A stretch of DNA of 64,000 bases. Source: an uncultured Pseudothermotoga sp. GTDB taxonomy: Bacteria > Thermotogota > Thermotogae > Thermotogales > DSM-5069. Of the stretch, positions 17,837 through 26,258 are shown piece by piece. The position numbers and the translations under genes were made by a program. Every line of letters starts with the position of its first letter. The first letter of the stretch is position 1. The stretch lies in the NCBI GenBank assembly GCA_937995655.1, contig CALKJI010000005.1, forward strand, positions 248,001 to 312,000, read 5' to 3'. A model generated the notes under the pieces. It was given only the letters and a program-made list of their open reading frames with translations, searched no databases and had not been told where the DNA came from.

Positions 17837-18640
17837 ATGGAGAAACTATCGATCGACTTCGCCAGATTTAAAAAACTCGTAGTAAAGGTCGTAGACATGG
17901 ATTTAAAAATAACTGGTACACATTCATCAGAAGCCTATATTGCTTTTGAATCTGAGCAACCTCATGTAGAGTATAAGGATGATACATTGATAATAACTGC
18001 TAAGGAAAAACATTTTTCGTTACTTGGTCCAATGATCTTTGGATCACATGGCACAGAACAAACCATGCAGATTGTGGTTCCTTATCAACTCAAAGAGTTA
18101 ACTGTGAATGGGGTTTCTTCAGATGTGGCAGTTTACTCAGTAAAAGGCGAAGTTTTGGTAATAAAAACCATATCGGGTGATGTTGTTTTAGAGAGCATTG
18201 AATTCTCTGACTGTCAAATGAAGACTGTTTCAGGTGATATCAAAATTGATTCACCAGTGATTACGAAGTTAGTCTTTTCCAGCGTCAGTGGTGACCTGAA
18301 TATAAAGAATCTGATTTGCCAAGATGGTGACTGGATTGTTAGCACTACGAGTGGGGATCTGACTATGCAAACGGTCGGTATACCAAATATGAGACTGACG
18401 CTGAGAACGGCAAGTGGTGAATTGAACACAAATGTTGGTTATACACGTGAAGGCAGAGATTACCTCTTTGGTGATGGCAGGATGAAGATGACTATAAGTA
18501 CTGCTTCGGGCGATGTAAACATCATATCAACAAACAGGGCTGAGAGATCAGAAGGGATAGAGAAGAAAATCTTGCGTCTTGTGGCGAGTGGGAAGTTAAC
18601 TTACGAGCAGGCAAGGCAAATTTTGGATGAACTCAGCTGA
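17837..18640 (+). CDS. DUF4097 family beta-strand repeat protein
   Basis: A 267-residue protein with a repeated strand pattern ending in SGD or SGE: KTISGDVVLESI, KTVSGDIKIDSP, SSVSGDLNIKNL, STTSGDLTMQTV, RTASGELNTNVG and STASGDVNIIST, typical of the DUF4097 beta-helix-like domain. No signal peptide or membrane helix is seen, so it is likely cytoplasmic or held by a partner. The C-terminus SGKLTYEQARQILDEL is the short helical 'SHOCT-like' end seen in related proteins. The start is ATG 17837 behind AGGAGGTGA. The family often accompanies envelope-stress regulators. Confidence 0.85.
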   Translation: MEKLSIDFARFKKLVVKVVDMDLKITGTHSSEAYIAFESEQPHVEYKDDTLIITAKEKHFSLLGPMIFGSHGTEQTMQIVVPYQLKELTVNGVSSDVAVYSVKGEVLVIKTISGDVVLESIEFSDCQMKTVSGDIKIDSPVITKLVFSSVSGDLNIKNLICQDGDWIVSTTSGDLTMQTVGIPNMRLTLRTASGELNTNVGYTREGRDYLFGDGRMKMTISTASGDVNIISTNRAERSEGIEKKILRLVASGKLTYEQARQILDELS

Positions 18641-18677
18641 GCTGTGATATCATTGGAGCACACAGGAGGTGTGCTCT

Positions 18678-20456
18678 GTGGCAAGATTCATAAAAACAAC
18701 TATTCTGATTCTCTTTTTTGGTTTTGTCATCTTTGGCATCATCGTTGGTCTTGTTGACAGATTGACATCCTCGATCTTTGAACTTCCCGAAAGAACTTAT
18801 TCGATCACAGTCCAACGAAATGGTTCTGCAAGTGTTTTAGAGACGGTTACTTACAAACTCAAAAAACCTTTTCGATTTGTGAGTTGGGCTATTGATTTTG
18901 ATAAACCAACCAAGATATCGAGTTTCGATTTCCAAGTCCTTGAAGGTCCGACACTCCAGGGAGGTCCATTCTTCGAAACGAGAAATGAGCAAAGCATAGA
19001 CCTCAAACTCCTCTTTAGTAGATCGATGGATGAGTACATTCAAGTGCCTAAGGACGGTTTAACAATAAAGGTTGCATTTTCATACACGCTGGAAAACTTG
19101 CTCATAGAAGGTCAGGATTTCACACAACTTTTCATCAAGTACGTAGGTACTGGAACGGTCGTTCAAACTAAGTTTTTGAAGGTTCGCGTAGATTTCCCAG
19201 AAAGCTTTCCAAAGCCCCTTGTATACCATCATCCATGGGGAATACAGGTTAAAGACAAAGCTATTGCAAATATCTATGAGTATGAATTTAGGAATATTCC
19301 TGCGAATTGTTTTGTAGAGGGACGCTTTGTTTTTCCCAATCTACTTGGAACAGGTACACAGTACCTGATGAAGTCGATAAACCTTTCACAGATAAGGGAC
19401 ATCGAGCGATCGTACGGTGTGAAAATCACATTGATGACGTTGGGAAGCATCGTATATGTGGTTTTCATAATAGCAATCCCGATTCTCATATACAGAAAAT
19501 TTGGTAAGGAACACTCAATACAGTACGATGCGCTCTATGAAAGAGAAATCCCATACGATGACCCACCAGAAGTTGTCAATGGGATCGTAAAGAAAATCTG
19601 CTCACATCCTGACGATGATGCCATAGCCGCTGCAATTATGAATTGTGTGAAAAAAGGTGAGGTTGAACTTTTGGAAAATGATAAAAAAGAGATTGTTGGT
19701 CTGAAGATAATCAAGGTCACCAACGAGAACCAAGATCTTCTAAATGCCTTCAAGAACTTCGAAAAAGAAGGTATTGTTGAGTTCAAAACCCTCAAGAAGT
19801 TGCTCAAAAAACGAGATAACGCAGAAAAATTTCTCAAAGGAATAGATAAATGGAGGAATCAGGCACATAAGAATCTCAGTAAAAGGAAGTACCTGATAAC
19901 CACAGGTAATACATTGGCGAAGTTCTTTGGTATCGTTTTTGGTATTCTTATTCCATTGTTCATCATTCTAGGCTTATCAAAGATTTCCACACCAGGTTAT
20001 GAGATAGTCTCAAGGTATTCAATGATGTTGATGGGAGTATCCATCGCAGTAGGAGCAGTCATAGTTCTGATGAAGAAGACCGTTTTCTCACGTTGGACCA
20101 ACGATGGTTTGCTATATTACCTGAGATGGAAAAACTTTGAGAGGTTCATAACAGATTTCTCGGCTCTATCCACATACCCGCCTCAGTCGGTGGTTTTGTG
20201 GGATGATTACATAATCTACGCAACAGCTCTTGGTGTTGCAAAGGAGGTCATTAACAACCTGAAAAAATTGTATCCTGAACCACCTTCAACACCAGTGGCT
20301 TCAAGAGTGTATTATTCGCCTCTTTTGACAACTGAACTTTCCTCCTTCAGAAGTATCGCAGTCTCAACCGTTTCAAGTTCAAGTTCTGGTGGATCACACT
20401 CAAATGGAGGGAGTGTAGGTGGAGGATCTGGCGGTAGTAGAGTTGGAGCAGGATAA
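18678..20456 (+). CDS. DUF2207 family membrane protein
   Basis: A 592-residue protein with the DUF2207 plan: an N-terminal membrane helix (TTILILFFGFVIFGIIVGLV), an outside beta-rich domain of about 220 residues, a helix near LMTLGSIVYVVFIIAIPILI, a cytoplasmic part, two more helices around residues 415-460, and a glycine/serine-rich tail (GGSHSNGGSVGGGSGG). The start is GTG 18678 behind CAGGAGGTG. It is the last gene of the DUF2089 operon; function is unknown, but co-occurrence with DUF4097 points to the cell envelope. Confidence 0.85.
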   Translation: MARFIKTTILILFFGFVIFGIIVGLVDRLTSSIFELPERTYSITVQRNGSASVLETVTYKLKKPFRFVSWAIDFDKPTKISSFDFQVLEGPTLQGGPFFETRNEQSIDLKLLFSRSMDEYIQVPKDGLTIKVAFSYTLENLLIEGQDFTQLFIKYVGTGTVVQTKFLKVRVDFPESFPKPLVYHHPWGIQVKDKAIANIYEYEFRNIPANCFVEGRFVFPNLLGTGTQYLMKSINLSQIRDIERSYGVKITLMTLGSIVYVVFIIAIPILIYRKFGKEHSIQYDALYEREIPYDDPPEVVNGIVKKICSHPDDDAIAAAIMNCVKKGEVELLENDKKEIVGLKIIKVTNENQDLLNAFKNFEKEGIVEFKTLKKLLKKRDNAEKFLKGIDKWRNQAHKNLSKRKYLITTGNTLAKFFGIVFGILIPLFIILGLSKISTPGYEIVSRYSMMLMGVSIAVGAVIVLMKKTVFSRWTNDGLLYYLRWKNFERFITDFSALSTYPPQSVVLWDDYIIYATALGVAKEVINNLKKLYPEPPSTPVASRVYYSPLLTTELSSFRSIAVSTVSSSSSGGSHSNGGSVGGGSGGSRVGAG

Positions 20457-20543
20457 TTATTAGAAAATTATTAAAAATCAACACCTTTTGAAAGATGAAA
20501 TTTATAATTCATTTTGAACCAATACAGAATGGAGGGTTGTGTC

Positions 20544-21551
20544 GTGAAAAAAGTTATCGTACTCTTTTTGACGTTCCTTGTCGTTTTTGTGTTTGCCAAC
20601 ATAATTGATGTGGTCGAGCTTGCAAAACAAAACAGCGTAACCTATCTCAAGGCGGTGCTGAACTTTGAACAGGCAAAGAACGACTATGACAAAGCGATGA
20701 TTGAGGCAAGGAACAAAAGGCAACAACTTGTAGCGCAGCAAAACTGGCTTCGAGCTCAACAAACCTACAGTCAGTCTGTGAAAAATTTCTACAGTGAGTT
20801 TTTTGATGCTTACGTTGGTGTACAGGAAAACACTCTTCAGGTTCAAATTGCACAGAACAAGCTACGTATAGCTGAGATTGATTTTACACAGACGCAAGAT
20901 TTGTACAAAACAGGTGCCGCAACGATACAAGATCTTCAAAGTGCAAGCTCTACTAAACTTTCAGCACAGGCGAGCTTGGGCGAAGCACAGTTGAGTCTGG
21001 AGCAGTCCAAGCAAGATTTATTGATCTTATTAGAAAAAGAAGTACAGATCATCGATCCCTCATTGATCAAGATTGATATTGAACTACCCTCAGTTGAAGA
21101 CTTGATCAACAAATCTCTTGCAATTCAAATCGCACAAATTGAAGTTCAGATAGCTCAAATGGATTACGATAGTCTTGTAAATCCATCGGTTTACACAAAG
21201 AATAAGTACGAAAGAGCACTCAAGATAGCTCAGAATGAACTTAGATATACTCAGAATAATACAAAGAAGTCCTATCAATCTCTGCTCTTGGCAACTGAAA
21301 ACCTCAAAAAGACTATTCAAGCTCAGAGAGAGACTGTTAATGTAGCAAAATCCGAGCTTGACAGCGCCGAAAAAAATTACAAAGTTGGTGTTGGTTCTGA
21401 AAAGGATCTTTTGCAGTCCAGAAACACTTATTTCACAGCTCAAAAAACGTTGCTTGGATATATCAAATCGTTCTTGAAAAATCTATGTTCACTTTACATC
21501 GATGCAGGTTTAGATTATCAACAGTTGCTCGCTACCATCTTTGGTGGGTGA
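20544..21551 (+). CDS. TolC-family protein, short and without evident barrel strands
   Basis: A 335-residue secreted protein: GTG 20544 (behind GGAGGG), signal peptide KKVIVLFLTFLVVFVFA, then almost continuous alpha-helical coiled-coil sequence rich in Q, A, K and E (LRAQQTYSQSVKNFYSEFFD, YKTGAATIQDLQSASSTKLS, YKVGVGSEKDLLQSRNTYFT). The two 'YKxGxxSxxDLLQ' repeats are the marks of TolC-type outer-membrane efflux proteins. The usual paired beta strands that build the outer-membrane barrel are not visible, and the length is about 100 residues below the neighbour. It may form a periplasmic coiled-coil conduit with the next protein (inference). Confidence 0.75.
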   Translation: MKKVIVLFLTFLVVFVFANIIDVVELAKQNSVTYLKAVLNFEQAKNDYDKAMIEARNKRQQLVAQQNWLRAQQTYSQSVKNFYSEFFDAYVGVQENTLQVQIAQNKLRIAEIDFTQTQDLYKTGAATIQDLQSASSTKLSAQASLGEAQLSLEQSKQDLLILLEKEVQIIDPSLIKIDIELPSVEDLINKSLAIQIAQIEVQIAQMDYDSLVNPSVYTKNKYERALKIAQNELRYTQNNTKKSYQSLLLATENLKKTIQAQRETVNVAKSELDSAEKNYKVGVGSEKDLLQSRNTYFTAQKTLLGYIKSFLKNLCSLYIDAGLDYQQLLATIFGG

Positions 21552-21557
21552 TTTAGT

Positions 21558-22859
21558 GTGAGAAAGATTTTGATCTTTCTGCTTTTGATACCCTTTCTTT
21601 CCTTTGCGAATTTTCTGGACCTCGTGCAAGATCAGCTTGAAAAGAGTAGTTCATATCTTTCTGCAGTCATGGCATACAAACAAGCAGAATTCAACCTTTC
21701 AAAAAACAGAAATGCCTTTATACCTTACGTCGGCACCAATGATTTTTCCATATCCACGGATTTTGAAAATTACACCGTGTCTGTTCCCTTTTTTGTAAAG
21801 TTTCAGAACGTAGCTGGCTTTGATTTCATTGTTTCAAACAATTGGACTTACTCAAGCAAGAAAGAAGAATGGGATGATAAAGGTTGGGCTTTGACAATCT
21901 CAAGAGAGCTTTTCTCAAAATGGGACGTCACAGATCTTCAAAACCAGAAAAACTTTACTTCTGCCTCTTGGGATCTAGTCGATAAAAGAAACAAGGTTTT
22001 TCTGAATCTTGCAAATGATATTTTTAACTATCATTATTACACCCGAAAATTAGAGATCACAAAGCAAAAAATAAGGCTTCTAGAAGATCAATTTACATCG
22101 CTGTTGAAGGCATATGAAGCTGGTACAGCTTCCAAAGAGGATATTCTGCAGATCCAGAGCAATCTTTTTAAAATGACAAATCAACTGAATGAGATCAGCC
22201 AGAACCTCATGGGCGCTCTCACGGAATATTCTACCGATACTCTAAATACCATGCTTGCTTGTCTTGAAAGAATCACCAGCAATTTGCCAACTCAAGAGGA
22301 GTCAGAAAAACTCCTACTGAATCGACTCGACATGAGAGCACAGATGATGGCAGTTGAGATCGCAAGACGCAACAACGAAAGGTCTTATCAAGAATGGTTG
22401 CCAAACCCTACTTTCTCATTCACCATAAAGCAGGATAAGAACTCCGATAATGGATATTCTTTTTCACTTGGTTTTAGTTTTGGTTACAATATACTCGATC
22501 GCGGAGAAAAAAATTATGCATACAACAACGTGAAAGATTCGTATTTACTGCAGCAACGAGTACTAGAAGAACAACTTGACAGCTTAAAAAAGTCTGTGCA
22601 AAAAGCCTTCCTATCAATGAAAATTGCTGAGTCATCAAAGAAAGTAGCTGAACTTGATCTACAGCTCAAAAAAATGGAATATGAAAGGGTTATCAATGCT
22701 TCCTCTTTTGTCTCTGAGAGCGATCTTAAAGGTGCAAAACTGGATTTGAGTGATGCTGAGACAGAGCTATTGAGAGCAAATTATAATCTTTTGATTTCAA
22801 AGATCAGTTTACTACAAACACTTGGTCTTGATCTTGTTCAAATTGCAGGAGGTAAGTGA
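21558..22859 (+). CDS. TolC-family outer membrane efflux protein
   Basis: A 433-residue protein with a signal peptide (KILIFLLLIPFLSFA), the TolC duplicated coiled-coil plan and two strand-rich parts that would make the barrel: around residues 55-110 (FIPYVGTNDFSISTDFENYT) and around 285-320 (WLPNPTFSFTIKQDKNSDNG, YSFSLGFSFGYNILDRGE). The 'YEAGTASKEDILQIQSNLF' repeat is family-typical. It starts at GTG 21558, seven bases after the previous gene. With the adaptor and MacB-type genes downstream it should form a tripartite efflux pump reaching the outer toga. Confidence 0.85.
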   Translation: MRKILIFLLLIPFLSFANFLDLVQDQLEKSSSYLSAVMAYKQAEFNLSKNRNAFIPYVGTNDFSISTDFENYTVSVPFFVKFQNVAGFDFIVSNNWTYSSKKEEWDDKGWALTISRELFSKWDVTDLQNQKNFTSASWDLVDKRNKVFLNLANDIFNYHYYTRKLEITKQKIRLLEDQFTSLLKAYEAGTASKEDILQIQSNLFKMTNQLNEISQNLMGALTEYSTDTLNTMLACLERITSNLPTQEESEKLLLNRLDMRAQMMAVEIARRNNERSYQEWLPNPTFSFTIKQDKNSDNGYSFSLGFSFGYNILDRGEKNYAYNNVKDSYLLQQRVLEEQLDSLKKSVQKAFLSMKIAESSKKVAELDLQLKKMEYERVINASSFVSESDLKGAKLDLSDAETELLRANYNLLISKISLLQTLGLDLVQIAGGK

Positions 22860-22860
22860 G

Positions 22861-23946
22861 ATGAGAAAAAATTTAAGAATCTACATACTCATATCCTTTT
22901 CGATCCTGCCTTTGTTTCTTTCATCTTGTAACAGAAATGTTCAGCAATCTTCCACCGCTACGCCTTCTACCACGGAGTACACCGTGAAAAGGACGAATGT
23001 GATTGACAGTATAACTGTTTCAGGAACGATCAAAGCCGAGAACTCTGCAGCAGTACAAGCGCTCGTCAGTGGGGTCGTTAAAAAGATATATGTCAAAGAA
23101 GGTGACACAGTAAAAGCTGGTGATCTTTTGGTGGAGCTGGACGATACAGATTACAGATTAACCTATCTCAAGGCGCTTCAAAATTATGAGTTGGCAAAGA
23201 ATTCGGGTTCAAAGCTTCTCATCGAACAACGCCAACTCGAACTCGATATTGCAAAAAGGGATCTTGAAAGGTGTAAGATTACTTCTCCAGTAGACGGCAT
23301 AGTGACAGCACTCAACGTTGAAGTCAACGATTATGTTTCAAAAGGGACCGCCGTTGATGTAGTCGCAAGGGTTGTGAATGTGAACAACCTCTATGTGTCT
23401 GCCGCCGTTGAAGAAATGGATTATTCGAAAATAAAGGTTGGTCAAAATGCTCTGTTAACCTTCGAAGCATTCGAAGGTGTGCAATTTCCAGCGAAAGTGA
23501 CGTATGTTGGAAGTGAGGCACAAATTTCGAGTGGAATAGTCACAATTCCGATAAAGCTGAGCCTGGTTCCAACAAGATCCTTTCAGCCTGGCGCCGCTAA
23601 TCCTAGCAGGAACCAACAGTTGGAAGCAATGATGAACAAAATAATACCAGGTCTTTCTTGCGAAGCAGAGATAGTGGTTCTAAACAAAACAAATGTAATC
23701 GTTGTTCCAACTGGTGCGATTAGTTATGAAATGGGCAAGGCTTATGTTACGGTGAAAAATGGAAACGCGACAGAAAAAAGGCAGGTAACGGTGGGAGAAA
23801 GATTCTCAATTGGCTATGAAATTTTAGATGGACTGAAAGAAGGAGAAGTCATCATCGTCAGTCGAGCTGGCTCATCTTCGTCAGCTGGTGGTGCCGCAAG
23901 AATAACTATTCCCTTCAACAATCCTTCAAGATTACCCCCTAGATGA
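22861..23946 (+). CDS. Lipoprotein efflux adaptor (HlyD/MacA family)
   Basis: A 361-residue periplasmic adaptor. The ATG 22861 lies behind AGGAGGTAAG and is followed by a lipoprotein signal with lipobox LSSC (Cys at about residue 22). The lipoyl-type domain is seen in two halves, VQALVSGVVKKIYVKEGDTV, VKAGDLLVELDD and CKITSPVDGIVTALNVEVND, joined by a rather short hairpin, then the barrel and membrane-proximal parts (VVPTGAISYEMGKAYVTVKN). It links the MacB-type transporter to the TolC-type protein. Short hairpins go with partners that come close to the inner membrane. Confidence 0.92.
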   Translation: MRKNLRIYILISFSILPLFLSSCNRNVQQSSTATPSTTEYTVKRTNVIDSITVSGTIKAENSAAVQALVSGVVKKIYVKEGDTVKAGDLLVELDDTDYRLTYLKALQNYELAKNSGSKLLIEQRQLELDIAKRDLERCKITSPVDGIVTALNVEVNDYVSKGTAVDVVARVVNVNNLYVSAAVEEMDYSKIKVGQNALLTFEAFEGVQFPAKVTYVGSEAQISSGIVTIPIKLSLVPTRSFQPGAANPSRNQQLEAMMNKIIPGLSCEAEIVVLNKTNVIVVPTGAISYEMGKAYVTVKNGNATEKRQVTVGERFSIGYEILDGLKEGEVIIVSRAGSSSSAGGAARITIPFNNPSRLPPR

Positions 23947-23963
23947 GAGAGTGGGTGTGAACA

Positions 23964-24662
23964 ATGGAAATCATAAATGTTGAAAATGTGAGAAAGACAT
24001 ACAGAATGGGTGATAATATTGTCAAAGCTGTAGATGGTGTAACCTTGAATGTATTCGGTGGAGAGTATCTCATAATCATGGGCCCATCTGGCAGTGGAAA
24101 AACTACACTGATGCATTTGATGGGGTGTCTTGATAAACCAGATTCTGGTGAAATCTATTTAGCAGGTAAGTGTGTTTCAAAGCTTAACGACAGGGATCTT
24201 GCCAGAGTGAGAAATAAAATGATTGGTTTTGTCTTCCAACAATTCAATCTTCTACCACGATTGACAGCACTTGAGAATGTTGAACTTCCAATGATATATG
24301 CGGGTGTACCAAGGGCGATTAGACATAAAAGAGCAAAAGAAGTTTTGACCATGGTGGGACTGAGAGACCGTATGGAACACAAACCAACACAACTCTCAGG
24401 TGGTCAGATGCAAAGAGTTGCTATAGCAAGAGCACTTGCAAATCAACCACAGATCATCCTTGCCGATGAACCAACAGGTAATTTGGACAGTAAAAGTGGA
24501 GAGGAAATACTCAAAATTTTTTCAGATCTGCATTCAGATGGTTTAACCATAATAGTTGTAACACACGATCTTGAAGTGGCTGCAAACGGCCAAAGAGTGA
24601 TTCACATGAGAGATGGAAGGATTGTGTCTCAAGAGGTGAGAACAAGTGTTAGAAATGCTTAA
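23964..24662 (+). CDS. ABC transporter ATPase, MacB/LolD type
   Basis: A 232-residue ATPase: Walker A GPSGSGKTT (about residues 40-48), Q-loop FVFQQFNLLPRL, signature LSGGQMQRVAIARAL, Walker B ILADEPTGNLDS and the H-loop VVTHD. This is the LolD/MacB/FtsE-like group. It powers the permease encoded next, whose GTG start overlaps its end by 17 bases. Probable substrates are drugs, peptides or lipids; nothing here decides between them. Confidence 0.95.
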   Translation: MEIINVENVRKTYRMGDNIVKAVDGVTLNVFGGEYLIIMGPSGSGKTTLMHLMGCLDKPDSGEIYLAGKCVSKLNDRDLARVRNKMIGFVFQQFNLLPRLTALENVELPMIYAGVPRAIRHKRAKEVLTMVGLRDRMEHKPTQLSGGQMQRVAIARALANQPQIILADEPTGNLDSKSGEEILKIFSDLHSDGLTIIVVTHDLEVAANGQRVIHMRDGRIVSQEVRTSVRNA

Positions 24663-25854
24663 GGAGGCCTTTAGATCGATTTCGGCAAATAAACTCCGTA
24701 CCGCTCTGTCCATGGTAGGGATAATCATAGGTGTTGCTGCTGTAATAGCAGTCGTTTCGGTGGCGGAAGGTACTAGTCAGAGTATAAAACAGAACCTATC
24801 GGCGATCGGTTCGAACTTGATCATGATCTCACCAGGTTTCACAAGGGGAGGCGGAGGGCGTATATCAACTAGTCTTTCAGATTTATTAACAAAGGACGAT
24901 GCCCAGAAAATTCAGCAGTTATGTCCTTCTGTTGTGTACGTGACACCAATGCAACAAGGTAATTTTTTGGTTCAGTATGAGCGGCAAAACACTATGACTA
25001 CAGTCTTGGCAGTTTATCCTCAAGTCTTTAATATGATGAATCTAAATCTACAAGAAGGCGAGTATTTTACACAAGAGGACGAAAATAGCAGGAGACGAGT
25101 TGCAGTGATCGGAAAAGAGATAGCCGATATGCTTTTTCCTGATGGTGATGCGGTAGGAAAAACTATAAGAATAACAAGTCAATCAATCAGGCAGAACTAC
25201 AAGATAATAGGTGTTCTGGAAAAGAGCGGGACCTTGCTCTTTTTAAATCCCGATAGATCCATATTGGTTCCATTTTCTGCTGCGGAAAATCGATTGTTCA
25301 GACGTAGTTACGTTTCTTCAATAATCGCACAGGCTTACTCAGAAGAAGTTGCGCCTCAGGCAGTTTCTGAGATCGACGCTATCTTATACTCTAAGTTTCA
25401 AAACGAAGATAAATATAGAATAGTCAGCCAGGAGGCTATGTTACAAACAATCAATCAAACCATGTCACTTCTGAGCTTTATGCTTGGCAGTATAGCTGGT
25501 ATATCATTGTTGGTTGGCGGTATCGGAATAATGAACATAATGCTTGTGACGGTGACAGAGAGAACAAGAGAAATCGGTGTCAGAAAAGCCGTCGGTGCAA
25601 ATCGAAGGCATATTCTCACACAGTTTTTACTCGAGTCGGTCATTCTCACATTGGTTGCTGGAGTCATCGGTGTGGGAGTTGGTATTCTTCTTTCAAGAAC
25701 AATAGCACTCATAGGTTCTATTCAAACTGCTGTCACACCTATCGTTATATTGATAGCTGTTTCTGTTTCAATAGCTGTTGGCGTGTTCTTCGGTGTTTTC
25801 CCTGCAATGAAAGCCGCAAAGCTCAACCCCGTTGAGGCATTGAGATACGAATAA
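24646..25854 (+). CDS. ABC transporter permease, MacB/FtsX type
   Basis: A 402-residue permease with the MacB layout: a first membrane segment (ALSMVGIIIGVAAVIAVVSV), a periplasmic MacB core domain of about 230 residues, and a C-terminal FtsX-type domain with three helices, including SIAGISLLVGGIGIMNIMLV, the coupling sequence RTREIGVRKAVGANR and the tail FGVFPAMKAAKLNPVEALRY. It works with the preceding ATPase as a mechanotransmission-type transporter. GTG 24646 follows AAGAGGTGAG. Its stop lies only three bases from the 3' end of the tmRNA gene on the other strand. Confidence 0.95.
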   Translation: MLEMLKEAFRSISANKLRTALSMVGIIIGVAAVIAVVSVAEGTSQSIKQNLSAIGSNLIMISPGFTRGGGGRISTSLSDLLTKDDAQKIQQLCPSVVYVTPMQQGNFLVQYERQNTMTTVLAVYPQVFNMMNLNLQEGEYFTQEDENSRRRVAVIGKEIADMLFPDGDAVGKTIRITSQSIRQNYKIIGVLEKSGTLLFLNPDRSILVPFSAAENRLFRRSYVSSIIAQAYSEEVAPQAVSEIDAILYSKFQNEDKYRIVSQEAMLQTINQTMSLLSFMLGSIAGISLLVGGIGIMNIMLVTVTERTREIGVRKAVGANRRHILTQFLLESVILTLVAGVIGVGVGILLSRTIALIGSIQTAVTPIVILIAVSVSIAVGVFFGVFPAMKAAKLNPVEALRYE

Positions 25855-25857
25855 CTC

Positions 25858-26211
25858 TGGTGGAGGCGGGGGGAATTGAACCCCCGTCCGAGAGTGAGTA
25901 CCCCCAGGCGTCTCCGAGTGCAGCCTGCGTTTTGAATTCAGCTTGCGACACCCACAGGCAGGTTTCGCAAGCTATATCCTTCCTGTAATTCTCATCGGAA
26001 AACGGAAGGCAGATTTTCCGATGATAGACTGGTTATCTCACGCCCCTATCCGAGCACCAGTCAGACTCGGTAAGGACGGCTGCTTATCTGTTAAGCAGCA
26101 AGTGCAAGTTCTTCGTTGGCACTTATTTGTTGTTTCACCTTTTTAACGAGGTGGTGAAGACCTCGACTCGCTTCCTGGGGGACCTCAAACCCGTCGAAAC
26201 CGTTCGCCCCC
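25858..26211 (-). ncRNA. ssrA: Transfer-messenger RNA (tmRNA)
   Basis: About 354 bases on the minus strand. The 5' end GGGGGCG pairs with CGCCTCC before an ACCA 3' end at 25858, and the T-arm-like GGGGGTTCAATTCCCCC is present. The tag frame (26091-26120) is GCC AAC GAA GAA CTT GCA CTT GCT GCT TAA, giving ANEELALAA, so the full tag with the charged alanine would be AANEELALAA, close to the remembered Thermotoga tag AANEPVAVAA. With SmpB it frees stalled ribosomes and marks their products for proteolysis by ClpP-type and other proteases. Confidence 0.96.
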
Positions 26212-26216
26212 CATCT

Positions 26217-26222
26217 ATAATA
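26217..26222 (-). promoter_or_regulatory. -10 box of the tmRNA gene
   Basis: TATTAT on the minus strand lies exactly seven bases before the mature 5' end of tmRNA. The -35 region is weak (TTGCAC with a 20-base gap) and overlaps an imperfect hairpin CACGGGAAG/CTTCCGTG that may end the HD-GYP transcript. Confidence 0.5.
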
Positions 26223-26258
26223 TTAACACGGAAGACCTTCCCGTGCAAATAAGAATCT

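Noticed and set aside
25943-26146. 67-residue plus-strand open frame within tmRNA
   Set aside because: It is antisense to the tmRNA, without similarity to any protein I recognise.
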